5,416 nt of DNA, taken from positions 1 through 5,416 of the forward strand of contig CALLQJ010000144.1 in assembly GCA_938014865.1 (NCBI GenBank), given 5' to 3'. The stretch's first letter is position 1. Each line of letters begins with the position of its first letter. Origin of the DNA: an uncultured Fastidiosipila sp. GTDB taxonomy: Bacteria; Bacillota; Clostridia; Saccharofermentanales; Fastidiosipilaceae. Of this stretch, positions 1 to 5,330 are shown piece after piece. Under the pieces are notes generated by a model. That model was not told the DNA's origin, made no database searches, and saw nothing but the letters and a program-made list of their open reading frames with translations. The translations under genes were made by a program, and so were the position numbers.

Positions 1-720
1 GGCGCCAAACAAGTGTGCGAAATGGATGAAAACTATGACGCGCTGCTGGGCGGCTGTCTGCAGAACCGGCTGCAACGGGTGAATCAGAAACTGCTTGCCT
101 TGTGCCGCAGCGGTGAATACGGCGAGGTGCGCGGGGTGAAGGGCCGGGTGGACTGGTTTCGCCCGCAGGCTTATTATCTGGCGGAACCTTGGCGCGGCAA
201 GAAAGAGGAGGCGGGAAGCGGCTGTATTTTAAATCAGGCCATTCATACCCTGGACCTGATGACTTTGATCAAGCCGGACATTCCGGACCATGTAAGCGGT
301 GCTATGCTCAGACTAAGTGATTATCCCATAGAGGTAGAAGATACTGCGACGGCGCATATTGTCTACGAAGACGGCTGCTGTTCATATTTTTCGGCGACGG
401 TTTTAAATCACAGCAATGAAGACGTGGAACTGACGGTTTTGCTGGATAAAGGCATGCTCATCGTACGCGGAAACAGCCTTTATTTCAGCGGCGGAGGACA
501 AACGACTTTGCTGCATCGAGATGATCCGTGCCAAGGAGAGAAAGCCTATTACGGCAGCAGTCACGGGCAGTGTATGGAAAATTTTTATCGTTCTCTGGAA
601 AACGGCGAAGATCTTTATATTCATGCCAAAGACGCGCTGCCGGCTATGAAAATTTATGAAGCGATCCGCCGCTCAAGTGCTGCCGGCGGCAAAAGCATTT
701 CCATGGCGTCAATTTCTTAA
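1..720 (+). CDS. Gfo/Idh/MocA family NAD(P)-dependent oxidoreductase, 5'-truncated by the window edge
   Basis: The frame is open from base 1 (first codons read GAKQ), so the GTG at 13 is not a credible start and the N-terminal Rossmann domain lies upstream of the window. About 239 residues remain, matching the C-terminal substrate-binding domain of the Gfo/Idh/MocA family. Visible hallmarks are QNR (61-69), GEYGEV (112-129), WRG (190-198), NQAIHTLDL from 232 with the presumed catalytic His at 244-246, and GEKAYYG near 535-555. Members of this family oxidise or reduce a hydroxyl of a sugar, inositol or glycoside using NAD(P) in the cytoplasm. The gene ends in TAA 24 nt before a second family member and is probably co-transcribed with it. 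The NQAxHxLDL core is shared with that neighbour, so the two are paralogues of one broad subfamily. Substrate is unknown; loss of the cofactor domain is only the window cut. Confidence 0.9.
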   Translation, partial: GAKQVCEMDENYDALLGGCLQNRLQRVNQKLLALCRSGEYGEVRGVKGRVDWFRPQAYYLAEPWRGKKEEAGSGCILNQAIHTLDLMTLIKPDIPDHVSGAMLRLSDYPIEVEDTATAHIVYEDGCCSYFSATVLNHSNEDVELTVLLDKGMLIVRGNSLYFSGGGQTTLLHRDDPCQGEKAYYGSSHGQCMENFYRSLENGEDLYIHAKDALPAMKIYEAIRRSSAAGGKSISMASIS

Positions 721-744
721 GAAGACGCAAATCAGGAGGTAATT

Positions 745-1929
745 ATGGAGAAAGTCAGAATCGGCATTATCGGCTTAGGGGTGCAGGGCTCAAATTATGC
801 GGGCATGCTTACAAATTTTACGGACGAGTCCAAACCGCTTTGCCCGGAGAATGCAGAGTTAGCGGCTTACTGTGATATTGATCCCGAGGCTTTGAAAAAG
901 GCGAATGAGCGCTTCGGCAGGAAGCCGAGTTTTGAGCGCTATCAGGATTTAATTGACAGCGGGGAAGCGGACGCTGTTATTACGACCGTGCCGCATTATC
1001 TGCATCCGGAAATTGTGATTTATGCTCTGGAACACGGCGTACATGCGTTAAATGAGAAGCCGGCGGGGATTGAGGCAAAGGCGGTTGAGAAGATGAATGA
1101 AACCGCGGCCCGGCATCCCGAATTGGTCTTCGGCATTATGCTTAACCAGAGAACGAACAGCCTTTACCGCAAACTTAAAAAAATTATTGATTCCGGCGAA
1201 CTCGGCGAGCTGCGCCGTTCGAACTGGATCATTAACACCTGGTGGCGTTCGACGGCTTATTACAATCAGTCGGACTGGCGCGCGACCTGGGGCGGGGAAG
1301 GCGGCGGTGTACTGGTTAATCAGGCGCCGCATCAGCTCGACCTTTTCCAGTGGCTCTGCGGTGTGCCGAAAAAAGTCTATGCCAAAATGCGTTTCGGGGC
1401 GTATCGGGATATCGCGGTGGAAAATGACGTGACCATGACCGTTGAATACGAAAACGGTGCGACCGGGGTCTTCATTACCTCCACCCACGACCTGATCGGG
1501 ACGGACCGGCTGGAAATTGATTTTTCCAAGGGCAAGATCGTGGTGGATCAAAGCAAGACGGCGACGGTCTATCGCATGAAAGTCGATGAAAAAACCTATG
1601 ACGAAGAGATGACGCCGGAGAAAATGCATGCCGTGGTCAGCGGCGGCGATCAGGAAAAAGTTTACGAGACGGAAATTATCGAGGCTGATGATCGCTGGGG
1701 CTTTCAGCATATTGAGGTGATCGAGGATTTCTGCAGGCAGATCACGGAAGGGCACGGTCTTCTGGCCGACGGCTCCGAAGGGATCATGGGCGTGAACCTG
1801 GCGAACGCCGCCTTCCTTTCCGCCTGGCTGGGCCGGGAAGTTGAACTGCCGGTTGATCAGGACTTATTCATCGAAGAACTGAATAAGCGGATTGCCGAAG
1901 AAGGAAAATTCCCGCTTCGTGACGTTTAA
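745..1929 (+). CDS. Gfo/Idh/MocA family NAD(P)-dependent sugar/inositol-type dehydrogenase
   Basis: This complete 394-residue protein is the usual length for the family. The start is set by AGGAGGT at 734-740, 4 nt before the ATG. The N-terminal Rossmann fold carries GLGVQG (Gly10, Gly12, Gly15) for dinucleotide binding and the EKP motif at 104-106, whose Lys105 is the expected catalytic lysine. The C-terminal domain has an aromatic-rich stretch (about 161-183, WW, YY, W, W) running into GGEGGG and then NQAPHQLDL at 192-200. His196 is the likely catalytic His, with Asn192 where many inositol dehydrogenases have Asp. This predicts NAD(P)-linked oxidation or reduction of a cyclic polyol, sugar or glycoside. 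No signal peptide is visible, so it should be cytoplasmic. It follows another family member by 24 nt and precedes an IolE-like isomerase by 120 nt. The family is certain; the substrate (inositol, uronate, 3-keto-glycoside or other) is not. Confidence 0.93.
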   Translation: MEKVRIGIIGLGVQGSNYAGMLTNFTDESKPLCPENAELAAYCDIDPEALKKANERFGRKPSFERYQDLIDSGEADAVITTVPHYLHPEIVIYALEHGVHALNEKPAGIEAKAVEKMNETAARHPELVFGIMLNQRTNSLYRKLKKIIDSGELGELRRSNWIINTWWRSTAYYNQSDWRATWGGEGGGVLVNQAPHQLDLFQWLCGVPKKVYAKMRFGAYRDIAVENDVTMTVEYENGATGVFITSTHDLIGTDRLEIDFSKGKIVVDQSKTATVYRMKVDEKTYDEEMTPEKMHAVVSGGDQEKVYETEIIEADDRWGFQHIEVIEDFCRQITEGHGLLADGSEGIMGVNLANAAFLSAWLGREVELPVDQDLFIEELNKRIAEEGKFPLRDV

Positions 1930-1938
1930 AATTTAAAC
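1924..1938. repeat. Perfect 7-bp palindrome GTTTAAA-A-TTTAAAC overlapping a stop codon
   Basis: GTTTAAAATTTAAAC has two perfect 7-nt arms around one central A. The TAA stop of the upstream dehydrogenase (1927-1929) lies in the left arm. It is AT-only apart from the end pairs and has almost no loop, so it is more likely a DNA-level site or chance than an RNA hairpin. No function can be assigned. Confidence 0.45.
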
Positions 1939-1941
1939 CAC

Positions 1942-1955
1942 AGAAAACGGTTTCA
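1942..1955 (+). promoter_or_regulatory. cre-like LacI/CcpA-family operator
   Basis: AGAAAACGGTTTCA matches the catabolite-responsive element consensus TGWAANCGNTNWCA at 13 of 14 positions; only the first base differs (A for T). The central CG and near-symmetrical AAAC/GTTT arms are typical of operators bound by CcpA or by pathway-specific LacI-family repressors. It lies 13 bp after the dehydrogenase stop and about 95 bp before the start of the isomerase gene. It could therefore gate a separate promoter for that gene or act as a roadblock within the operon. Which regulator binds cannot be told from the site alone. Confidence 0.55.
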
Positions 1956-1977
1956 GAATCAAAGAAACGAATCAGAC

Positions 1978-2028
1978 GGATTAAAACTGCAGAGACCGTT
2001 GGATTAAAGCAGAGACAGTTGGATTAAA
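1978..2028 (+). repeat. 20-nt tandem direct repeat with a third partial copy, upstream of the isomerase gene
   Basis: GCAGAGACCGTTGGATTAAA (1989-2008) is followed immediately by GCAGAGACAGTTGGATTAAA (2009-2028), differing at one base. The 8-nt tail GGATTAAA also occurs at 1978-1985 after CAGAC, giving a decayed third copy 23 nt upstream. The array ends 9 nt before the AAGGAGG ribosome binding site (2038-2044). The 20-nt period is close to two helical turns, so it could present a regulator site on one DNA face, or it may be a recent slippage duplication. A weak promoter TTGGAT (2000-2005), 18 nt, TTAAAT (2024-2029) falls within it. Confidence 0.8.
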
Positions 2029-2049
2029 TAAGATTATAAGGAGGCTGCC

Positions 2050-2922
2050 ATGGCAGAAAAAGGATTAATTGCCGTACAGATGATGATGCTCAAAGAGAAG
2101 GTAAAAGAAGACGGGGCATACGAGACCTTAAAAAAATTGTCCGAGATGGGCTATCATGCCGTTGAAGTGAGCCAGATCCCGATGACGGAGGAAAATGTCC
2201 GCGAGATCAAAAGAGCTTGTGATGATTTTAATATGAAGGTTGTAGCCTTCAGTGCTGCGCTGGAAGGGGAGGGCAAGGAAAATCTGACGGACGACTTCGA
2301 TAAAATTGTCCGCGACTGCAAGACGCTCGACTGCAATTTCCTGCGCATCGGCATGCTGCCGCCGGAATGCATGGCTTCAAAAGAATCGGCCATGGCCTTT
2401 ATCGAGCGGATGGAAGAGAAGGCGAAGGCGCTGGCCGAACACGGTATTGAGCTCTATTATCACAACCACCACATTGAATTCGCCAAGTATGACGGAAAAT
2501 ATCTTCTGGATCTGATCCGGGACCATACCGAGTATATCGGTTTTGAAATTGACGTACACTGGGTACAGCGCGGCGGCGAGGATCCGCTGAAGGTCATTAA
2601 AGACTATGCCGGACGCATCAAGCTCCTGCATCTTAAGGATTACCGCATTGCGCAGATTAAGCTGCCCGAGTATAAAGAAGACGACGATCCCGCAGCGGCT
2701 TCGGCGAAATGGAGCCATGCCTTCCTCGGCACCATTCAGTTTGCCGAAGTAGGCGAGGGGAATCTGGATTTTTCAAAAATTATTCCGGCAGGCCTCGAAG
2801 CAGGCAGCAAGTATTTCATCGTGGAGCAGGACGACACCTACGGACGCGATGTTTATGACGCACTGGCCTTGTCCCGGGACAACTTAATCAAGCTCGGTTA
2901 CGAAGATTGGTTTAAGTTCTGA
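2050..2922 (+). CDS. Sugar phosphate isomerase/epimerase family protein (IolE-like TIM barrel, AP endonuclease family 2 fold)
   Basis: This 290-residue protein is the normal length for the xylose-isomerase-like TIM-barrel family. The start is set by AAGGAGG at 2038-2044, 5 nt before the ATG. Strand-end motifs appear in the family order: GYHAVEVSQ (34-42), YYHNHHIEF (136-144), FEIDVHWVQRGG (165-176), LLHLKD (192-197), FAEVGEG (231-237) and FIVEQDD (256-262). Candidate divalent-metal ligands are Glu143, Asp168, His194 and one of Glu233, Glu236 or Glu259. Relatives include inosose dehydratase (IolE), ketose 3-epimerases and C-glycoside deglycosidase subunits, so isomerisation, epimerisation, dehydration and beta-elimination are all possible. 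It follows two oxidoreductases on the same strand, which suggests it acts on a keto-sugar they produce. A cre-like site and tandem repeat precede it, so it may be regulated separately. It is not a DNA repair nuclease despite the family name. Confidence 0.87.
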   Translation: MAEKGLIAVQMMMLKEKVKEDGAYETLKKLSEMGYHAVEVSQIPMTEENVREIKRACDDFNMKVVAFSAALEGEGKENLTDDFDKIVRDCKTLDCNFLRIGMLPPECMASKESAMAFIERMEEKAKALAEHGIELYYHNHHIEFAKYDGKYLLDLIRDHTEYIGFEIDVHWVQRGGEDPLKVIKDYAGRIKLLHLKDYRIAQIKLPEYKEDDDPAAASAKWSHAFLGTIQFAEVGEGNLDFSKIIPAGLEAGSKYFIVEQDDTYGRDVYDALALSRDNLIKLGYEDWFKF

Positions 2923-2927
2923 TTTTT

Positions 2928-2967
2928 GACAAACAAAAGCCCTGAGCCGGCGGACTGCCGCTCAGGG
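2928..2967 (-). terminator. Distal intrinsic terminator of the minus-strand kinase transcript
   Basis: On the minus strand CCCTGAG, CGGC, a 5-nt loop, GCCG, one unpaired G and CTCAGGG form an 11-bp stem (2940-2967) with a single bulge. CTTTTGTTTGTC follows (2928-2939), a T-rich tract as expected for Rho-independent termination. Read on the plus strand the hairpin is followed by ACGCAGG with no T-run, so it should work mainly for the minus-strand operon. Confidence 0.65.
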
Positions 2968-2984
2968 ACGCAGGCAGAAGCCTT

Positions 2985-3021
2985 AACAAAAGCCCGGCCG
3001 CAGTTTTCCGCGCGGCCGGGC
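2985..3021 (-). terminator. Proximal intrinsic terminator, possibly weakly bidirectional
   Basis: GCCCGGCCGC (2992-3001) and GCGGCCGGGC (3012-3021) form a perfect 10-bp GC stem with a 10-nt loop. On the minus strand it is followed by TTTTGTTAAGG, placing it about 40 nt after the kinase stop codon. On the plus strand only GCTTTC follows, so it may also weakly end the isomerase transcript, which has no other evident terminator. Confidence 0.7.
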
Positions 3022-3062
3022 GCTTTCATACTGTACTTATGCTCTTCTTCACGGCAAGACGT

Positions 3063-4175
3063 TTAAATGTATTTCTCCACCACTTTATTCATCTCATCCC
3101 ACTGTTCTTCCATATCCTTTACCAGTTTAAACTGGGTGCGGGTCCGGTCTAAATTCTGATCCGGACGGTGGGTGCGGAAGTAGTGATCGCCTTCCAGGTA
3201 ATCCGTCAGGAAACGCATGCCGCATTCAAACGTCATCAGTTTAGCACCCCAGGGAAGGTTTTTCTTTTCTTCTTCCGTCAGGGTTTCGCCGGCGGTTTCC
3301 AAAAAGCCTTTGGTATAGACTTCAAACAGATCCAATGAAAAATTCACCTTGGAAAGATCGGGTTCATCCTCGGCATTGGTGTTCGCTCCGAAGCGGATAG
3401 AATCGCCGAAATCATGCAGGGACAAGCCGGGCATAACCGTGTCTAAGTCAATGACGCAGACGCCTTCGCCCGTTTCCTTATCCAGCAGGACATTGTTGAG
3501 CTTGGTATCGTTATGGGTGACGCGAAGCGGCAGTTCGCCTGCGTCTAATTTATCCATCAAGACGCCGACTTCATCTTTGCGCTCGCGGACGAAGCGGATT
3601 TCCTCTTTGGCTTTTTCCGCACGGCCTGCCGCATCTTTCTCGACAGCTTCTTCAAACTGACGGTAGCGGTCGCGCGTGTCATGGAATTTTTCGATCGTTT
3701 CGTTGAGCTGTGAGGCATCAAAATCATTCAGCAGACGCTGAAAATTACCGAAGGCTCTTGCCGATTCGTAAAACTGCTCCGGCTTTTCCACTTGCTGCAG
3801 GCAGACGGTGCCTTCGACAAAGGGATAGACCCGCCAGCAGCTGCCGACACTGTCCGTATAATAGTATTTTCCGTCCTTGGTCCGGAGTACGGTCATGGTG
3901 TCGCGTTCCGGATCTCCGCCGGATTTAACAGAGGCCTCGCGCAGGAAATCGGTGACGGCCACAATATTGTCCATCAGCCCGTCAGGATCCTGAAAGGTAT
4001 CCGTGTTGATGCGCTGAATGATGTAGCGCTTGCAGTCGCCCGCATCCGTCTGGCAATAGGCGCAAAATGTATCGTTAATATGTCCCTCGCCGTAGCGGAC
4101 GGCACCGACCAGCGTGCCTTCTAAAGGAAAACCCCCGCAGGCTTCAATGACATAATCTTCTGCTTTTCCTCGCAT
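3063..4175 (-). CDS. nahK: NahK-like N-acetylhexosamine 1-kinase (APH-fold phosphotransferase)
   Basis: The 370-residue product resembles, from memory of the family, bifidobacterial N-acetylhexosamine 1-kinase (NahK/LnpB, about 359 residues) along its whole length. Segments with close counterparts are YGEGHINDTF (28-37), YIIQRINTDTF (51-61), the WRVYPFVEGT region (114-123), HNDTKLNN (221-228), VIDLDTVMPG (241-250), HDFGDSIRFGA (254-264), ECGMRFLTDYLEGD (317-330) and DRTRTQ (343-348). HND at 221-223 is the APH/Brenner catalytic motif with Asp223 as likely base; Asp243 and Asp245 of DLD fit the Mg-ATP site. NahK phosphorylates the anomeric hydroxyl of GlcNAc or GalNAc with ATP in the cytoplasm. 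The start has a GGAAGGAAG purine run just upstream. It lies 94 nt after a nucleotidyltransferase gene that could use its sugar 1-phosphate. The exact sugar is unproven, and nothing here points to antibiotic resistance. Confidence 0.88.
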   Translation of the reverse strand: MRGKAEDYVIEACGGFPLEGTLVGAVRYGEGHINDTFCAYCQTDAGDCKRYIIQRINTDTFQDPDGLMDNIVAVTDFLREASVKSGGDPERDTMTVLRTKDGKYYYTDSVGSCWRVYPFVEGTVCLQQVEKPEQFYESARAFGNFQRLLNDFDASQLNETIEKFHDTRDRYRQFEEAVEKDAAGRAEKAKEEIRFVRERKDEVGVLMDKLDAGELPLRVTHNDTKLNNVLLDKETGEGVCVIDLDTVMPGLSLHDFGDSIRFGANTNAEDEPDLSKVNFSLDLFEVYTKGFLETAGETLTEEEKKNLPWGAKLMTFECGMRFLTDYLEGDHYFRTHRPDQNLDRTRTQFKLVKDMEEQWDEMNKVVEKYI

Positions 4176-4188
4176 AATACTTCCTTCC

Positions 4189-4208
4189 TTATTCAGACTT
4201 ATTCAGAT
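4189..4208 (-). repeat. 10-nt tandem duplication just upstream of the kinase ribosome binding site
   Basis: On the plus strand TTATTCAGAC is followed immediately by TTATTCAGAT. In the minus-strand mRNA this gives two CTGAATAAG-type units directly abutting the purine-rich Shine-Dalgarno region (AAGGAAGGAAG). It is short and may be a slippage product, but it is the second tandem duplication in this window lying directly before a ribosome binding site. Confidence 0.6.
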
Positions 4209-4229
4209 GGTCCTTTATTCTTAAACTTG

Positions 4230-4243
4230 GCCGGAAGCCCGGC
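4230..4243 (-). other. Small GC hairpin between the nucleotidyltransferase and kinase genes
   Basis: GCCGG and CCGGC form a 5-bp stem around a 4-nt loop, in the 94-nt gap between the two minus-strand genes. The sequence after it in the transcript is CAAGTTTAAG, without a T-run, so termination is unlikely. It may act as a processing or stability element that adjusts relative expression of the two genes, or be incidental. Confidence 0.3.
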
Positions 4244-4269
4244 AGCAGGCTCCCGCAGCAAAGGCCTTA

Positions 4270-5205
4270 TTATTTTCCGCTGCCCCAAAGATCGGCCGGA
4301 TAGTCGCCCTTTTCAATTTTATCGGCGATTGCCTTCACGACCAAGGGTTTATCCGCCTGATAGGTGACGCCGTACCATTTGTCTTCGGAATGCAGCACTT
4401 TCACCTTTGCCTTGTTTTCATTCAGCAGCTTGCGCACAACATCGGGCAGGAAGTATTCGCCTTTAAGCGGATTTTCCTTAAGCGTCCGGTCCAGGAAGGC
4501 TTCCATGCCGCGGCGGATTTCATCGGTAAAGACAGCCGGAAAGCCCCAGAGGTTCATCGATACGATGGTATCGGCGGGAAGATCCGTCCAGCTTTTGCCT
4601 TCATCTTCCGAGAAATGAATGCCGTCTTTATAGGTTTCGATGCGGGTTCTTTCGACGATGCTTTCAAGATAGCCGTCTTTATCTGTCGTGCAGATCCCGC
4701 GGGCCACGTGTCCGTTTTCGGATACGGTATTGCCCAAAAGATAGCCGACCATGCAGAAGTCATAAGGTGCCTGCTGCTGATGGCCGTGTTCGGAGAGATA
4801 ATCAAAAATAATTTTATAAGCGTCCCGGCCGTAATAATCGTCCGCATTGATGACGGCAAAGGGTGCATCAATGACATCGCTTGCCGATAAGACGGCATGC
4901 GCCGTGCCCCAGGGTTTCACCCGCTCTTCAGGTGCCTCGTAGCCTTCGGGCAGATTCTCTAATTCCTGGAAGGCATAACGCACTTCCATGTGCTCTGCAA
5001 TATGATTCCCGACGACTTCGCGGAACTGTTCTTCAATTTCTTTTTTTATGATGAATACGACCGTCTCAAACCCTGCACGCTTCGCATCGTAAATCGAATA
5101 ATCAATAATCACTTCACCGCTCGGGCCGATAGGATCCATCTGTTTAAGACCGCCGTAGCGGCTTCCCATGCCTGCAGCCATCACAAGTAAAATTGGCTTC
5201 TTCAT
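4270..5205 (-). CDS. Sugar 1-phosphate nucleotidyltransferase (NTP_transferase fold)
   Basis: This complete 311-residue protein is the usual size for single-domain sugar nucleotidyltransferases. GGAGG on the minus strand (5211-5215) lies about 5 nt before the ATG. The N-terminus has the nucleotide-binding signature AAGMGSRYGGLKQ (10-22) with Gly12, Gly14, Arg16 and Lys21. PWGTAHA follows at 98-104, NADD at 120-123 with Asp122/Asp123 as likely Mg ligands, SMNLWGF (216-222) with Asn218 near the second metal position, and KGEYFLPD (248-255) in the sugar-binding part. The reaction expected is NTP plus sugar 1-phosphate to NDP-sugar plus pyrophosphate, in the cytoplasm. No C-terminal left-handed beta-helix is present, so it is not a GlmU-type acetyltransferase fusion. 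It is the first gene of a two-gene minus-strand unit with the NahK-like kinase, which would supply its 1-phosphate. Neither the nucleotide (UTP, dTTP or GTP) nor the sugar can be fixed; UDP-HexNAc synthesis is a reasonable guess. Confidence 0.88.
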   Translation of the reverse strand: MKKPILLVMAAGMGSRYGGLKQMDPIGPSGEVIIDYSIYDAKRAGFETVVFIIKKEIEEQFREVVGNHIAEHMEVRYAFQELENLPEGYEAPEERVKPWGTAHAVLSASDVIDAPFAVINADDYYGRDAYKIIFDYLSEHGHQQQAPYDFCMVGYLLGNTVSENGHVARGICTTDKDGYLESIVERTRIETYKDGIHFSEDEGKSWTDLPADTIVSMNLWGFPAVFTDEIRRGMEAFLDRTLKENPLKGEYFLPDVVRKLLNENKAKVKVLHSEDKWYGVTYQADKPLVVKAIADKIEKGDYPADLWGSGK

Positions 5206-5224
5206 AAGTACCTCCGTTAATTGA

Positions 5225-5252
5225 TTTATGACATCTGCATAAGAAGTGAAAA
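5225..5252 (-). promoter_or_regulatory. Weak candidate promoter for the nucleotidyltransferase-kinase unit
   Basis: On the minus strand TTTTCA (5247-5252) and CATAAA (5225-5230) are separated by 16 nt and match the -35 and -10 consensus at 4 of 6 positions each. The -35 lies within the inverted repeat at 5242-5259, so a protein bound there would block it. The call is tentative because the match is poor and the leader to the start codon is short. Confidence 0.3.
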
Positions 5253-5259
5253 CACTTCT
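5242..5259. promoter_or_regulatory. Inverted-repeat operator candidate in the divergent intergenic region
   Basis: AGAAGTG-AAAA-CACTTCT has perfect 7-bp arms with a 4-nt spacer. It lies between the nucleotidyltransferase and uxaC starts, just upstream of the uxaC -35 and overlapping the tentative minus-strand -35. The geometry suits a dimeric regulator controlling both directions. It lacks the central CG of LacI-type sites. It is not followed by a T-run on either strand, so it is not an intrinsic terminator. Confidence 0.55.
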
Positions 5260-5266
5260 GAGATAT

Positions 5267-5296
5267 TTGATACAATGTCATTACAATTATTATCAT
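5267..5296 (+). promoter_or_regulatory. Candidate sigma-A-type promoter of uxaC
   Basis: TTGATA (5267-5272) and TATCAT (5291-5296) each match the consensus at 5 of 6 positions with an 18-nt spacer. Transcription would begin near 5303, leaving a leader of under 30 nt that contains the uxaC ribosome binding site. The inverted repeat centred at about 5250 would sit near -52, an activator-like position for this gene. Confidence 0.5.
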
Positions 5297-5330
5297 ACAG
5301 CATTTGCGAAAAAATTCAGGAGGTTTCGAT

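Noticed and set aside
13..21. GTG at 13 as the start of the first gene
   Set aside because: The frame is open to the window edge, no ribosome binding site precedes it, and the protein would lack the cofactor-binding domain; the gene simply begins upstream.
1048..1755. 235-codon open frame on the minus strand
   Set aside because: It lies wholly opposite the well-supported dehydrogenase, has no recognisable domain and no convincing ribosome binding site; it is a codon-bias shadow.
1978..2028. CRISPR array
   Set aside because: The units are 20 nt, directly contiguous without spacers, and no cas gene is present.
1930..2049. Riboswitch or attenuator in the 120-nt gap
   Set aside because: No known riboswitch core or terminator/antiterminator pair could be recognised; direct repeats and a DNA operator explain the visible structure better.
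2050..2922. DNA-repair AP endonuclease (endonuclease IV)
   Set aside because: Only the TIM-barrel superfamily is shared; the motif order and sugar-gene context fit the isomerase/epimerase branch.
3063..4175. Aminoglycoside resistance phosphotransferase
   Set aside because: The APH fold and HND motif are shared, but the conserved segments along the whole length are those of sugar 1-kinases of the NahK type.
4230..4243. Intrinsic terminator between the nucleotidyltransferase and kinase
   Set aside because: The stem is only 5 bp and no T-run follows it on the transcribed strand.
4390..4890. 166-codon open frame on the plus strand
   Set aside because: It is antisense to the nucleotidyltransferase core, whose catalytic motifs are intact, and shows no family motif.
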